DNA of 38,039 nt from Planctomycetota bacterium (lineage in GTDB: Bacteria > Planctomycetota > Phycisphaerae > SM23-33): positions 1 through 38,039 of the forward strand of contig JAJRYB010000065.1 of the NCBI GenBank assembly GCA_024275995.1, given 5' to 3'. The position numbers and the translations under genes were made by a program. Positions 26,074 to 33,484 of the stretch are shown here, in pieces. A model generated the notes under the pieces. It had not been told where the DNA came from. It ran no database searches and was given only the letters and a program-made list of their open reading frames with translations. Each line of letters opens with the position of its first letter. Within the stretch, counting starts at the first letter, position 1.

Positions 26074-26093
26074 CCACGGGCGCGAGCCCGTGG
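26074..26093. repeat. REP-like palindrome, left of RAYT
   Basis: CCACGGGC (26074-26081) and GCCCGTGG (26086-26093) form a perfect 8-bp stem with a GCGA loop. It matches the two copies on the right of the transposase, differing only in loop bases. Confidence 0.8.
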
Positions 26094-26116
26094 TATTGTG
26101 CCAAACGATCATGGGA

Positions 26117-26130
26117 GTCCCGTTAGGGAC
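26117..26130. repeat. Short palindrome bordering RAYT on the left
   Basis: GTCCC-GTTA-GGGAC, a 5-bp stem with a four-base loop, 24 bases before the transposase start. A related GCCC...GGGC palindrome borders the right end. Confidence 0.5.
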
Positions 26131-26153
26131 GAATCATTTTCCAGAGACATCGA

Positions 26154-26624
26154 GTGGGTCATACATTCGCCAACCAGTTGCTCCACGTCATTTTCAGCAC
26201 CAAGGAACGCCGAGCGACGATTGAAAACGGATTCAGAGACAAACTCTATGCCTATATGGCCGGCGTGGCAAAGGGGGAGTTCGGATGGGCGCGGAAGATC
26301 GGCGGCACGGCCGATCACGTCCACGCGCTTGTGTAGATACGTCCGTCCATTTCAACCTCTCATGCCATGAACCGCCTGAAAAGCCTCTCTTCCAAATGGA
26401 TTCACGATACATATCCAGGCTCATGGGGGTTCGCCTGGCAGGCGGGATATGCCGTTTTCAGTGTCAGCCCTTCGATGGCTGAACAGGTTATCCGATACAT
26501 CGACTGCCAGGAAGCACACCACCGCCGGGTTACATTTGAGGAAGAGTTTGTCGCATTCCTGAAAAGGCATGGCGTCGAATACGATCCGAACCTTGTTTTC
26601 GATAAGTCTTCATCAACAAAATGA
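26154..26624 (+). pseudogene. REP-associated tyrosine transposase (RAYT), interrupted by an amber codon
   Basis: GTG at 26154 opens a frame that reads GHTFANQLLHVIFSTKERR, then GGTADHVHALV with the metal-binding His-x-His, then a TAG at 26334-26336. The same frame continues after it: IRPSISTSHAMNRLK, SSKWIHDTYPGSWGFAWQAGY, and RYIDCQEAHHRR with the catalytic Tyr, to TGA at 26624. All family blocks are present and in one frame, so a single nonsense change (a CAG to TAG change is the simplest) explains the break. RAYTs are Y1-type single-strand transposases of REP elements. Matching palindromes flank it. Unless the amber is suppressed, it is inactive. Confidence 0.88.
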
Positions 26625-26627
26625 ATC

Positions 26628-26640
26628 GCCCCTGAAGGGC
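26628..26640. repeat. Short palindrome bordering RAYT on the right
   Basis: GCCC-CTGAA-GGGC, a 4-bp stem, begins 4 bases after the transposase stop. Confidence 0.4.
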
Positions 26641-26653
26641 TCTGCATGTTGAA

Positions 26654-26733
26654 GGTCGTCCGCTTTCCACGGGCTTGCGCCCGTGGCTAACATGGTCGTC
26701 CGCTTTCCACGGGCTTGCGCCCGTGGCTAACAT
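26654..26733. repeat. Two exact tandem 40-base units, each with a REP palindrome
   Basis: Unit 1 is 26654-26693 and unit 2 is 26694-26733, identical in every base. Each contains CCACGGGCTTGCGCCCGTGG, an 8-bp stem with TTGC loop (26667-26686 and 26707-26726). The duplication is recent. It lies right of the RAYT pseudogene. Confidence 0.9.
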
Positions 26734-26829
26734 GACTGTATCCACCCTTCCAAGGCTTGTTTATAATCGACGCTCGTCCCCGGGGCTTGCCTGATCTTGC
26801 CTGGCTCGTCCTCTCGCCCGCGTTCCCCG

Positions 26830-27228
26830 TTACTTTACCGGCTGGAACGTTCTCTTCTGAAGCTCGGCGGCGCGTTCGATCAGGTCTGCATCGGACGGTT
26901 CCACACGCTTGTCCAGCTTGAAGTGCAGGTAGCGATTGTCCCGATACGTCCAGGGCGCTATCTCGCTGAGCAGGTCCAGCGGCGGAACTTCGTACCACGG
27001 CATTATGATGTTGGCGTGGGTCTTTCGCGTCTCGAACCCGTCCTTGCGGAGGATGATATCGTAATCCCCGTACCACGTGAACGATATCGTCACCGGCGTC
27101 CTGCCCACTTCCACGTCCGATACCCACACAAGTGCGCCGGACGGCTCGGAGGTGATCGTCATTTTCCGCTCGACACATCCAGCCATCGTGAGAATGGCGG
27201 CCAACATGATTGGAGCGTATTTGCTCAT
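26830..27228 (-). CDS. PEGA-domain lipoprotein
   Basis: The product of 132 residues has a lipoprotein signal (LTMAGC, Cys 18) and a PEGA domain at about residues 23-68 (ITSEPSGALVWVSDVEVGRTPV, abbreviated; then YDIILRKDGFE). PEGA is a small beta domain of surface proteins, often found in polysaccharide-rich envelopes. The rest (YEVPPLDLLSEIAPW, LIERAAELQKR) is not recognised. The ATG at 27228 gives the typical lipoprotein start; a TTG at 27249 would add seven residues. No Shine-Dalgarno is present, but a promoter-like pair ends 8 bases before the ATG. It is divergent from the FAD oxidoreductase. Confidence 0.75.
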   Translation of the reverse strand: MSKYAPIMLAAILTMAGCVERKMTITSEPSGALVWVSDVEVGRTPVTISFTWYGDYDIILRKDGFETRKTHANIIMPWYEVPPLDLLSEIAPWTYRDNRYLHFKLDKRVEPSDADLIERAAELQKRTFQPVK

Positions 27229-27236
27229 GGCGGCAA

Positions 27237-27265
27237 TTGTTATCGCCAATCGGCCCCGTGAGCAA
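27237..27265 (-). promoter_or_regulatory. Candidate promoter of the PEGA lipoprotein gene, leaderless spacing
   Basis: On the minus strand TTGCTC (27265-27260) and TAACAA (27242-27237) are 17 bases apart; the ATG follows 8 bases later. The -10 match is modest. Confidence 0.35.
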
Positions 27266-27283
27266 GCTAAAAATCGGCATCGC

Positions 27284-27312
27284 TTGCCAAAGCCCCCGCC
27301 GTCCGCTACCGT
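27284..27312 (+). promoter_or_regulatory. Candidate promoter of the FAD oxidoreductase gene, leaderless spacing
   Basis: TTGCCA (27284-27289) and TACCGT (27307-27312) are 17 bases apart, with the ATG 8 bases after the -10. There is no Shine-Dalgarno. The -10 keeps only the TA...T core. Confidence 0.35.
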
Positions 27313-27320
27313 GGTCCTTC

Positions 27321-28445
27321 ATGTCACGCACGTACGATATCGCCGTACTGGGCGCTACGCCGGCGGGTTTCGCAGCCGCGTGCAAGCTCGCCGGGAAGGG
27401 GCTGGACGTCGTAGTTCTCGACGCGCCGCAGCAAAACGTCCGCAGTCCGCTGGCCGATTGGGTACCCAGGGATTTCTTCGCCATCGAGGGTCTTCCCAAG
27501 GGACTGATGAGGGCTTCGGGCGCCGCGGCGTTCAGGCATGTCTGCTATCACAACGTAGCCGTGGACAAACAGGCGGAGTACAAGTCCCGCTCCATAGCCG
27601 GATATTTCTTCCGGGCGGACGATCTGCTGAAGGCTTTCAAATCGGCCGCCGTAAAGGTCGGCGTCAAGGTGCGCACGACGAAAAACTCCCCGTCGATCCG
27701 CCTGGAGGAGGACCGCGCGCAACTGCTGGTATCATCGCAAGCCAAAATTACCTGCCGCATCCTTATCGTCGCGCAGAACCGTCCGGTGGACGTGATCAAC
27801 GATCTATCGCTACCCGTGCGCGCCGTTCCGCAATCGTCGGTGACGGTCGCGGGCCTGGATATTCCCGCAGCCGGAAAATCCGCCCTCAGGTCGCTCGCCG
27901 GAACGCTGCATCTTGTGGGATTGAGCGATCGGACGGAAATGGGAATGTTCTTCGCGCTGGGGCCCGTCGTCCACCTGCGGGTAATCTCGACGTCAAACGC
28001 TTCGGCCAACCGCGTCGCGAAGCTGGCGGCGATGGTTTCCTCACTTCAGGAAGCCGGCGTGCTCCCCGAGCGCCTGCAGCTTAATCGCGCGCGCGGTGCG
28101 GCGTGGAAACCGCCCGCCGGAGTCGCGCTGGAGCTGGAAACCCACGTCGCCAAGCGTTGCCTGCTTGCGGGAACGGCCGGGGGATTCGCGGACAGCATTA
28201 CCGCGCAGGTGCTCCCGCCTTCGGTAAAGTCCGCACTGCTCGCAGCCGGGATCGCCGCGAACGCCCTGGACGGCGACGACGTCCAGAATACGCTGATGAA
28301 GTACAAAAATACCTGGCGGAACGCCCTGGCGAAGGTGCTGCGACCCCCAAACACGTCGCTCCAGATGCTCCTTCCGCTCCTGTTCGTCAACAGGCGGATC
28401 GTCGGAAAGTTCACCCGCGCGCTTCTCTACGGCGAGGCAATCTGA
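27321..28445 (+). CDS. FAD-dependent oxidoreductase, geranylgeranyl-reductase-like
   Basis: The 374-residue product begins with an FAD-binding Rossmann motif (YDIAVLGATPAGFAAACKLA), and later has CLLAGTAGGFADSITAQVL, the position where flavoprotein monooxygenases and geranylgeranyl reductases carry GD(A/S)AGFxxP. The usual Asp is replaced here by Thr (GTAGG). This groups it with the FAD-dependent reductase/hydroxylase superfamily; the substrate is unknown. The gene has no Shine-Dalgarno, and its last 35 bases overlap the end of the convergent GT4 gene. Nearby surface-glycan genes do not obviously explain it. Confidence 0.75.
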   Translation: MSRTYDIAVLGATPAGFAAACKLAGKGLDVVVLDAPQQNVRSPLADWVPRDFFAIEGLPKGLMRASGAAAFRHVCYHNVAVDKQAEYKSRSIAGYFFRADDLLKAFKSAAVKVGVKVRTTKNSPSIRLEEDRAQLLVSSQAKITCRILIVAQNRPVDVINDLSLPVRAVPQSSVTVAGLDIPAAGKSALRSLAGTLHLVGLSDRTEMGMFFALGPVVHLRVISTSNASANRVAKLAAMVSSLQEAGVLPERLQLNRARGAAWKPPAGVALELETHVAKRCLLAGTAGGFADSITAQVLPPSVKSALLAAGIAANALDGDDVQNTLMKYKNTWRNALAKVLRPPNTSLQMLLPLLFVNRRIVGKFTRALLYGEAI

Positions 28446-29619
28446 GATCTGCCTGCCCTCCATAGCCCATAGGGCGACGGAGGGAGATTTGAGATTTGAG
28501 ATTTGAGATCGCTTCTCTATACGCTTCCAGCGTCGTCGTAGCGGCGGCGGACCAGGTGTACTCGGTTAATATTCTCTCCGCGAGCGCCCCGGGGGCGGGT
28601 TTGTCCATGGCTGCGATCACGGCCGATTTCAGCGACGCCGCGTCTGCCGGAGTGAAGTAAGTCGCATCGGTCCCGAAGTACTCCCGCACCGGCGGACAGT
28701 CCGGAAGGACCAGTGCGCAGCCCATCGCCGCCGCTTCGAGATTCGCCAACCCGGGGGTTTCCAGCCTGCTGGGGCAGACGTGCAGACGCGCTGATCGCAG
28801 ACGGCGAAGGACCTCCACGCCGTCGATCCGGCCGGCGAAATGGAAATCGTCGCCCGCCAGTTTTCGGCAGCGCCCGTAGTATCGCCTGTGCATCCGACGG
28901 GCTGCGCCGATGAACGTTACGGAAATCGCGGCCCCCTTCAACGCACGAATCAGGGCGAGCTGGTTCTTTCGCGGATCGAAGTGCCCCACGCACACGATTC
29001 CCTCGCGCCTGGAGGGGGTCTGCTCGCCAAGGACGCTCCGGCAGGCGTCGGTGTCGATGGCGTTCGGCACGGGTATGCAGCGAATCCCGGTGGAAGCTTC
29101 CCGCGAAAGGATTTCCGCCTCCGCGCGGGAGTTGGGCAGCAGGACGCCGGCCGATTCCAGCAATTCCCTGCGACAGGCAAGCCAGCCTTTGAGCAACGCC
29201 GAGCGGATCGCATCGCGCTCGCTTTCGCAGCGCGCTCTCCGCAGGCGGACGCGATTTTTCATATCCTCCTTCAATGAACGAAATGAAAACATCCGCCCCG
29301 CAACGAAGGGCTTGCCTTTTGGCGGATAGTATATCGTGGACAAAACCGTCGGCTTGCTGAACCGGCGGGCGTTCACCAGGTGGGCGTATGTTTCGTGCAC
29401 GCGCTCGAGGTGCCAGAGGTGGACGCAATCGAAGGCGGACAGGTCGGCTGTGTGATCGGAAGATATCGTGACTCGCACGCCGATTTTTTCGAGCGCCGCG
29501 GCAGTCGCGAGCGTCTGGACCGCGTCGCCGCCGCCGCAGTTTGACAGGTCGCCCCGCACGGCGAAAAAGACGCTCAGGTCCCCTCCGACGGTTCCGGATG
29601 ACGATGTCGCGCCGTCCAT
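28411..29619 (-). CDS. Glycosyltransferase family 4
   Basis: The product of about 402 residues is a GT-B glycosyltransferase, transferring a sugar from a nucleotide donor. The donor-binding half has IPVPNAIDTDA, IVCVGHFDPRKNQLALI and the PSRLETPGLANLEAAAMG motif with the conserved Glu residues. The C-terminal tail (ISNLKSQIS...) is encoded by three exact GAGATTT heptamers plus part of a fourth (28484-28509) and the following bases, and probably is a late addition. The ATG at 29619 has AAGGTGG upstream and lies 10 bases after the wecB stop; ATG at 29637 or 29649 would overlap wecB. It is probably co-transcribed with wecB. Confidence 0.85.
   Translation of the reverse strand: MDGATSSSGTVGGDLSVFFAVRGDLSNCGGGDAVQTLATAAALEKIGVRVTISSDHTADLSAFDCVHLWHLERVHETYAHLVNARRFSKPTVLSTIYYPPKGKPFVAGRMFSFRSLKEDMKNRVRLRRARCESERDAIRSALLKGWLACRRELLESAGVLLPNSRAEAEILSREASTGIRCIPVPNAIDTDACRSVLGEQTPSRREGIVCVGHFDPRKNQLALIRALKGAAISVTFIGAARRMHRRYYGRCRKLAGDDFHFAGRIDGVEVLRRLRSARLHVCPSRLETPGLANLEAAAMGCALVLPDCPPVREYFGTDATYFTPADAASLKSAVIAAMDKPAPGALAERILTEYTWSAAATTTLEAYREAISNLKSQISLRRPMGYGGQADLRLPRRREARG
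28484..28509. repeat. Heptanucleotide tandem repeat (GAGATTT)3.7
   Basis: Three exact GAGATTT units (28484-28504) plus GAGAT (28505-28509). The repeat lies inside the last 35 codons of the GT4 gene. Seven is not a multiple of three, so a change in unit number shifts the frame of the tail. Confidence 0.85.
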
Positions 29620-29629
29620 CGCAGCCACC

Positions 29630-30757
29630 TTACGCATTCTCCGTGACATCGAGGAACCGGCCCACCGCGCGTACGATTCTCCCCGCCGCCGCCCCGTCGC
29701 CGTACGGACAGCCGCCGCTGCTCATGGACGCGCAGGCGGCGGGATCGTCGAGCAAACGGATAATCCCGTCGACGATTCTCCGCGTCTCGGTGCCCACAAG
29801 TCGCGCTGCGCCGGAGCGAATCGCCTCGGGACGTTCGGAAATTTCCCGCATCACCAGCACCGGCGTGTGCAGGGCCGGGGCTTCTTCCTGAAGCCCGCCG
29901 GAATCCGTCAGTATTATCAAAGCGCGTTTCATTACGCTGACGAACCGGCCGTATTCCATCGGCTCGCACAGATGCACGCGCGGCCTGCCCGCGAGCATCT
30001 CCTGGACGACGGGCTTGACCGACGGGTTCGGATGCACCGGCCAGACGAATTCGACGTCGTCGCGCCGGCGTGCGATTTCGTCGACGGCCCGGCAGATGTT
30101 CCGCAGAGGCTCGCCGAAGTTTTCCCGCCGGTGCGCCGTCACCAGGATCATCCGGTTCCGATCGTCCAGGTCGATACCCGGTGGAACGTTCTTCGCCTCG
30201 GCGATTCGGAGCGCGTCGATCACGGGATTTCCCACGACGTGGATCGCATCGGCAGGAACGTTCTCGTTGAGCAGATTCTCTTTCGCCGTCGGCGTAGGGG
30301 CGAAATGCAGCGACGCAAGGTGCGTCGCGACCAGGCGGTTGGCTTCTTCCGGGAACGGTTCGGACAGGTTGTGCGTCCTCAGGCCCGCCTCGACGTGTGC
30401 GAATGGAACGCGGCGGTAGAAGCACGCCAGCGCAACGGCAAGGACCGTCGTCGTATCGCCCTCGGCGATGACCAGGTCGGGGCGCAGACCCTGAAGCGCC
30501 TCGTCGAGCTTCACGAGCAGCCGGGAAGTCAGTTCCGCGAGAGACTGCCCGTCGCTCATCACGTCCAGGTCGCTATCCGGCTGGACGTCGAAGAACGCCA
30601 GGGCGTCGTCGAGCATTTTTCTGTGCTGGCCCGTCAGCAGGACGTGAGTTTTCGCCCAGAGCGTTTCGCGCAGCGCCAGGATGACCGGCGCCATCTTGAC
30701 CGCCTCGGGGCGAGTGCCCACGCAGCAGAGAACGATCCTGGGTTCCGCATTGCCCAT
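29630..30757 (-). CDS. wecB: UDP-N-acetylglucosamine 2-epimerase (non-hydrolysing)
   Basis: The 375-residue enzyme converts UDP-GlcNAc to UDP-ManNAc, a precursor of surface polysaccharides. Motifs are CVGTRPEAVKMAPVI near the start, EGDTTTVLAVALACFYRR, FAHVEAGLRTHNLSEPFPEEANR (in part) and VTAHRRENFGEPL, all typical. The open frame continues 84 codons upstream, but that part overlaps the divergent membrane-protein gene. At the ATG at 30757 there is no Shine-Dalgarno; a promoter (TTGCCG, 16 bases, CATAAT) ends 6 bases before it. The GT4 gene follows. Confidence 0.93.
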   Translation of the reverse strand: MGNAEPRIVLCCVGTRPEAVKMAPVILALRETLWAKTHVLLTGQHRKMLDDALAFFDVQPDSDLDVMSDGQSLAELTSRLLVKLDEALQGLRPDLVIAEGDTTTVLAVALACFYRRVPFAHVEAGLRTHNLSEPFPEEANRLVATHLASLHFAPTPTAKENLLNENVPADAIHVVGNPVIDALRIAEAKNVPPGIDLDDRNRMILVTAHRRENFGEPLRNICRAVDEIARRRDDVEFVWPVHPNPSVKPVVQEMLAGRPRVHLCEPMEYGRFVSVMKRALIILTDSGGLQEEAPALHTPVLVMREISERPEAIRSGAARLVGTETRRIVDGIIRLLDDPAACASMSSGGCPYGDGAAAGRIVRAVGRFLDVTENA

Positions 30758-30763
30758 AGCGGC

Positions 30764-30791
30764 ATTATGCCCACCGGCTGCCTGTCGGCAA
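30764..30791 (-). promoter_or_regulatory. Promoter of wecB, leaderless spacing
   Basis: On the minus strand TTGCCG (30791-30786) and CATAAT (30769-30764) are 16 bases apart. Six bases separate the -10 from the ATG, so transcription starting at the usual distance begins at the start codon. Confidence 0.5.
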
Positions 30792-30871
30792 TACCTGTTT
30801 TGGCTTGCATCGCCGCCGCCGGTGCGGTAGACGGGTTCACGAACGCTTCTTCCGTTATATCGGCCGACGCC

Positions 30872-32533
30872 ATGCAGAACGAAAACCCCTCTCCGAGACG
30901 TACGACGTTTCGCCTTCCCACCCTGGCGGTGGCGATTACCATTGCGATTATCGTTCGCATGGAAGTCTCCAAAAACGCCGAGGCGATAGCGCCCGATGGG
31001 ACCATCCACCTTTCGATGGCGCGCGAGCTTGCGGGCCTATCGCCGATGGACGCGATGCGATCGTACCAGTACCACCCCGGATACCCAGCCGTTCTTGGCG
31101 CCGTGGCGGAACTGACCGGAGCTAAATGGCCCGACGGATGGATCGCCGTAGCGCGGGGAGTGTCGATAGTAATGAGCCTCATTGCGCTGGCGGCGCTGTA
31201 CTACGTCGCGCTGAAGATATTCAACCGCTCGGCGGCGTTGATAACCGTTGTGCTGTTCGGTATCGCCAGGGAGTTCACGTCGGTAAGCTGCGATTGTCTT
31301 TCCGACGCGCAGGCAATCGCCTGCGCGCTCCTGACGGTCGCGTTTTCCCTTTATGCGCGAGAGAACCTCAGCTCGCGCAATACCCGTGCGATTCTCGCCG
31401 CGGCGGCTGCGGGACTGGCAGCGGGACTGGGATACCTGACGCGGCCGGAGATACTCCTCTGCGGCGCGATAGCGATTATCGTCCTCCTGTGCCCGAAGCG
31501 CGAGGCGCCCCGCGACAGGAAGATCCGTTTCGCCGCCGTCGCGGCGCTCGTAATCGTGCTGCTCGCCTGTGTCCTGCCATATGCGATCCACGTCGGGGGC
31601 CTGACGCAGAAAAAGTCCATCGGCGACATCGTTCGCATGGGCGCCGCCGCGCCGCTTGCCGCGGCGAGTCTCCCAGCCGATGCCCTGAACAGCATGATCC
31701 GCGCCTGGGACCGAGGGCGCGCCGCCCTGAGCACTGGAATGTCGATCCTCGCGTGCGTGTGGTTCGCAACGTTCGTCGGGCGATTCGTTCTGCGCATCAA
31801 CCTGCCACCCTCCGTCCTGGTCATGCCGACGCGACCCGGATGGTTCATCCTGTTCGTACCGGTAACCGTGATGGTGATACTGATGACGACGATGGGCCTG
31901 CGCCTTGGTTCGCACTACGCGTCGAGCCGGCACATGTTGATGCCGGCAGCGCTGGGCGCACCGGCGGCAGGGGCGGGACTGCTGATCCTGGTGGAGTGGA
32001 CGCTGCTGCTTGCCGACAAGCTGCGCCTGCGCCGTTTACCGGCGCTGGCGACGGCGTGCTGGCTGGCGATGTTCGCGGTCCTGATGGGCGCGCGGGCGCT
32101 GCCGGTCCTGCACGAAGGAAAGGCATTCTACCGGCGCGCCGGAGAAACCATTGCCCGGCAGTTGGGTCCGGGAAGGCTGGTTCTCGCCTACGACGGGCGC
32201 ATTCCGTTCTTCGCATCTTCACCGGCCGAGCAGTTTCACGCCGCCAGCAAGGTTACGTATCAGATCTACCGGCGAAACGTGCAATCGCCGAAGGACCTGC
32301 TGAACCTCGTCGACGGCGCTGAAAAACCATACGACGTCGTCGCGATAGACACCCGCCTTATCGCCGAATACAACTGCGACGATCTCGTCGAGAAGCTGAA
32401 AAAACACGATCGTTTCCGGCTGATGACGATCCTGCACTCAACCGCTGGATACGCGCGCAGGAACAAGGTCTGGCTGTTCCGGATCATCCCGCCCGCACGG
32501 AGCGCGACGAGCCGACCCGTTGATCGCCTTTGA
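30872..32533 (+). CDS. Polytopic membrane protein, probable lipid-linked-sugar glycosyltransferase
   Basis: The product of about 553 residues has ten or more hydrophobic segments, a GT-C-type layout (ArnT/PMT and related families). The first loop holds an acidic motif (IAPDGTIHLSMARE) of the kind used as catalytic Asp in this superfamily, and GLGYLTRPE follows in a later loop. The C-terminal 130 residues are soluble (LVLAYDGRIPFFASSP, YDVVAIDTRLI). Such enzymes use polyprenyl-phosphate sugars on the outer membrane face. The ATG at 30872 is chosen because upstream codons carry no family-like sequence; no clear Shine-Dalgarno. It is divergent from wecB and probably part of the surface-glycan set. 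Confidence 0.7.
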   Translation: MQNENPSPRRTTFRLPTLAVAITIAIIVRMEVSKNAEAIAPDGTIHLSMARELAGLSPMDAMRSYQYHPGYPAVLGAVAELTGAKWPDGWIAVARGVSIVMSLIALAALYYVALKIFNRSAALITVVLFGIAREFTSVSCDCLSDAQAIACALLTVAFSLYARENLSSRNTRAILAAAAAGLAAGLGYLTRPEILLCGAIAIIVLLCPKREAPRDRKIRFAAVAALVIVLLACVLPYAIHVGGLTQKKSIGDIVRMGAAAPLAAASLPADALNSMIRAWDRGRAALSTGMSILACVWFATFVGRFVLRINLPPSVLVMPTRPGWFILFVPVTVMVILMTTMGLRLGSHYASSRHMLMPAALGAPAAGAGLLILVEWTLLLADKLRLRRLPALATACWLAMFAVLMGARALPVLHEGKAFYRRAGETIARQLGPGRLVLAYDGRIPFFASSPAEQFHAASKVTYQIYRRNVQSPKDLLNLVDGAEKPYDVVAIDTRLIAEYNCDDLVEKLKKHDRFRLMTILHSTAGYARRNKVWLFRIIPPARSATSRPVDRL

Positions 32534-32557
32534 ATCGCGTCGGCAGGCCGTTATACT
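32530..32557 (+). promoter_or_regulatory. Promoter of dapF, leaderless spacing
   Basis: TTGAAT (32530-32535) and TATACT (32552-32557) are 16 bases apart. Only TCCCCC separates the -10 from the dapF ATG at 32564, so the A of the ATG is the expected start point. Confidence 0.55.
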
Positions 32558-32563
32558 TCCCCC

Positions 32564-33484
32564 ATGAGTCTTAACAACATGAACTCGCCGGCGACGATGG
32601 AGTTTGTGAAGCTGTCGGGCAGCGGTAACGATTTCATCTGCATCGACAATCGCAGCGGGCGTTACGATTCCATCATGGACTGCCCAGGCCGGACCGGGCA
32701 TTTCGCCGCCTCTCTGTGCCACCGCGGAACGGGCGTGGGCGCCGACGGCGTGATCTTCGCAATCGCCCCGGAGATAGAGGGCGTCTCCGATATCGGGGCC
32801 AGGTTCTTCGAGGCGGACGGCAGCGAAACGGAACTCTGCGGTAACGGCACGGCGTGTTTCGCGCACTGGTCGATTTCCGCCGGGTTCGTTCCGGACCGCG
32901 AGCTTCGCATCCTTACGCCCGCCGGTGTGGTGCTGGCTCAGAACATCGACGGTTCCTACGTCCGCGTGTGCATTCCGACGCCGGAAGACATCCTCACGGA
33001 CGTCGAGGTGGACGTTGACGGACGAACGTGGACGTGCGATACGGTTATCGTGGGTATCCCGCACGCCGTGACGTACGTGGACGACGTTTCCGCCCTCGAC
33101 GTTGCGCGATGGGGCGCCGCCATCCGGCGACACGAGCTGTTCGCGCCGAAGGGCATCAATGCCAACTTCGTGCAGATCCTCGGCGAAGGGCGCATCGCCG
33201 TGCGGACATTCGAGTACGGCGTGGAGGGCGAGACGCTGGCGTGCGGAACGGGTTCGTCCGCCTCGGCTATTCTGACGGCGATTCGCGAAGGCTGGGGTCC
33301 GCCCTACTCCACGGGCGAAAAGGCCGTCCTCGTCCAGACACAAAGCGGCGACGTGCTGCGGGTATGCTTCACGCTGGAGGGCGAAACGGACGTTGCGGAC
33401 GTGTGCCTGGAGACCATCGTGCGTTTCGTGTACACCGGCGTGTTGCATCCGACGCTCGCCGAGCGGGCGATGGACCCGCCATGA
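32564..33484 (+). CDS. dapF: Diaminopimelate epimerase DapF
   Basis: The 306-residue cofactor-free racemase converts LL- to meso-diaminopimelate for lysine and peptidoglycan. KLSGSGNDFICIDN is the N-terminal signature. The two active-site Cys residues are present in ETELCGNGTACF and ETLACGTGSSAS. Length is slightly above average. Start candidates are the ATGs at 32564, 32579 and 32597; none has a Shine-Dalgarno, and 32564 sits at the expected transcription start. The next gene overlaps its stop by ATGA. Confidence 0.94.
   Translation: MSLNNMNSPATMEFVKLSGSGNDFICIDNRSGRYDSIMDCPGRTGHFAASLCHRGTGVGADGVIFAIAPEIEGVSDIGARFFEADGSETELCGNGTACFAHWSISAGFVPDRELRILTPAGVVLAQNIDGSYVRVCIPTPEDILTDVEVDVDGRTWTCDTVIVGIPHAVTYVDDVSALDVARWGAAIRRHELFAPKGINANFVQILGEGRIAVRTFEYGVEGETLACGTGSSASAILTAIREGWGPPYSTGEKAVLVQTQSGDVLRVCFTLEGETDVADVCLETIVRFVYTGVLHPTLAERAMDPP

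Noticed and set aside
26654-26733. CRISPR-like array
   Set aside because: Two directly adjacent identical units without spacers, and the unit contains a REP palindrome; no cas gene is present.
29468-30871. Upstream extension of the polytopic membrane protein to about 1021 residues
   Set aside because: The extra part lies antisense to wecB, is Arg/Asp/His-rich without family signal, and the hydrophobic pattern begins only after the ATG at 30872.
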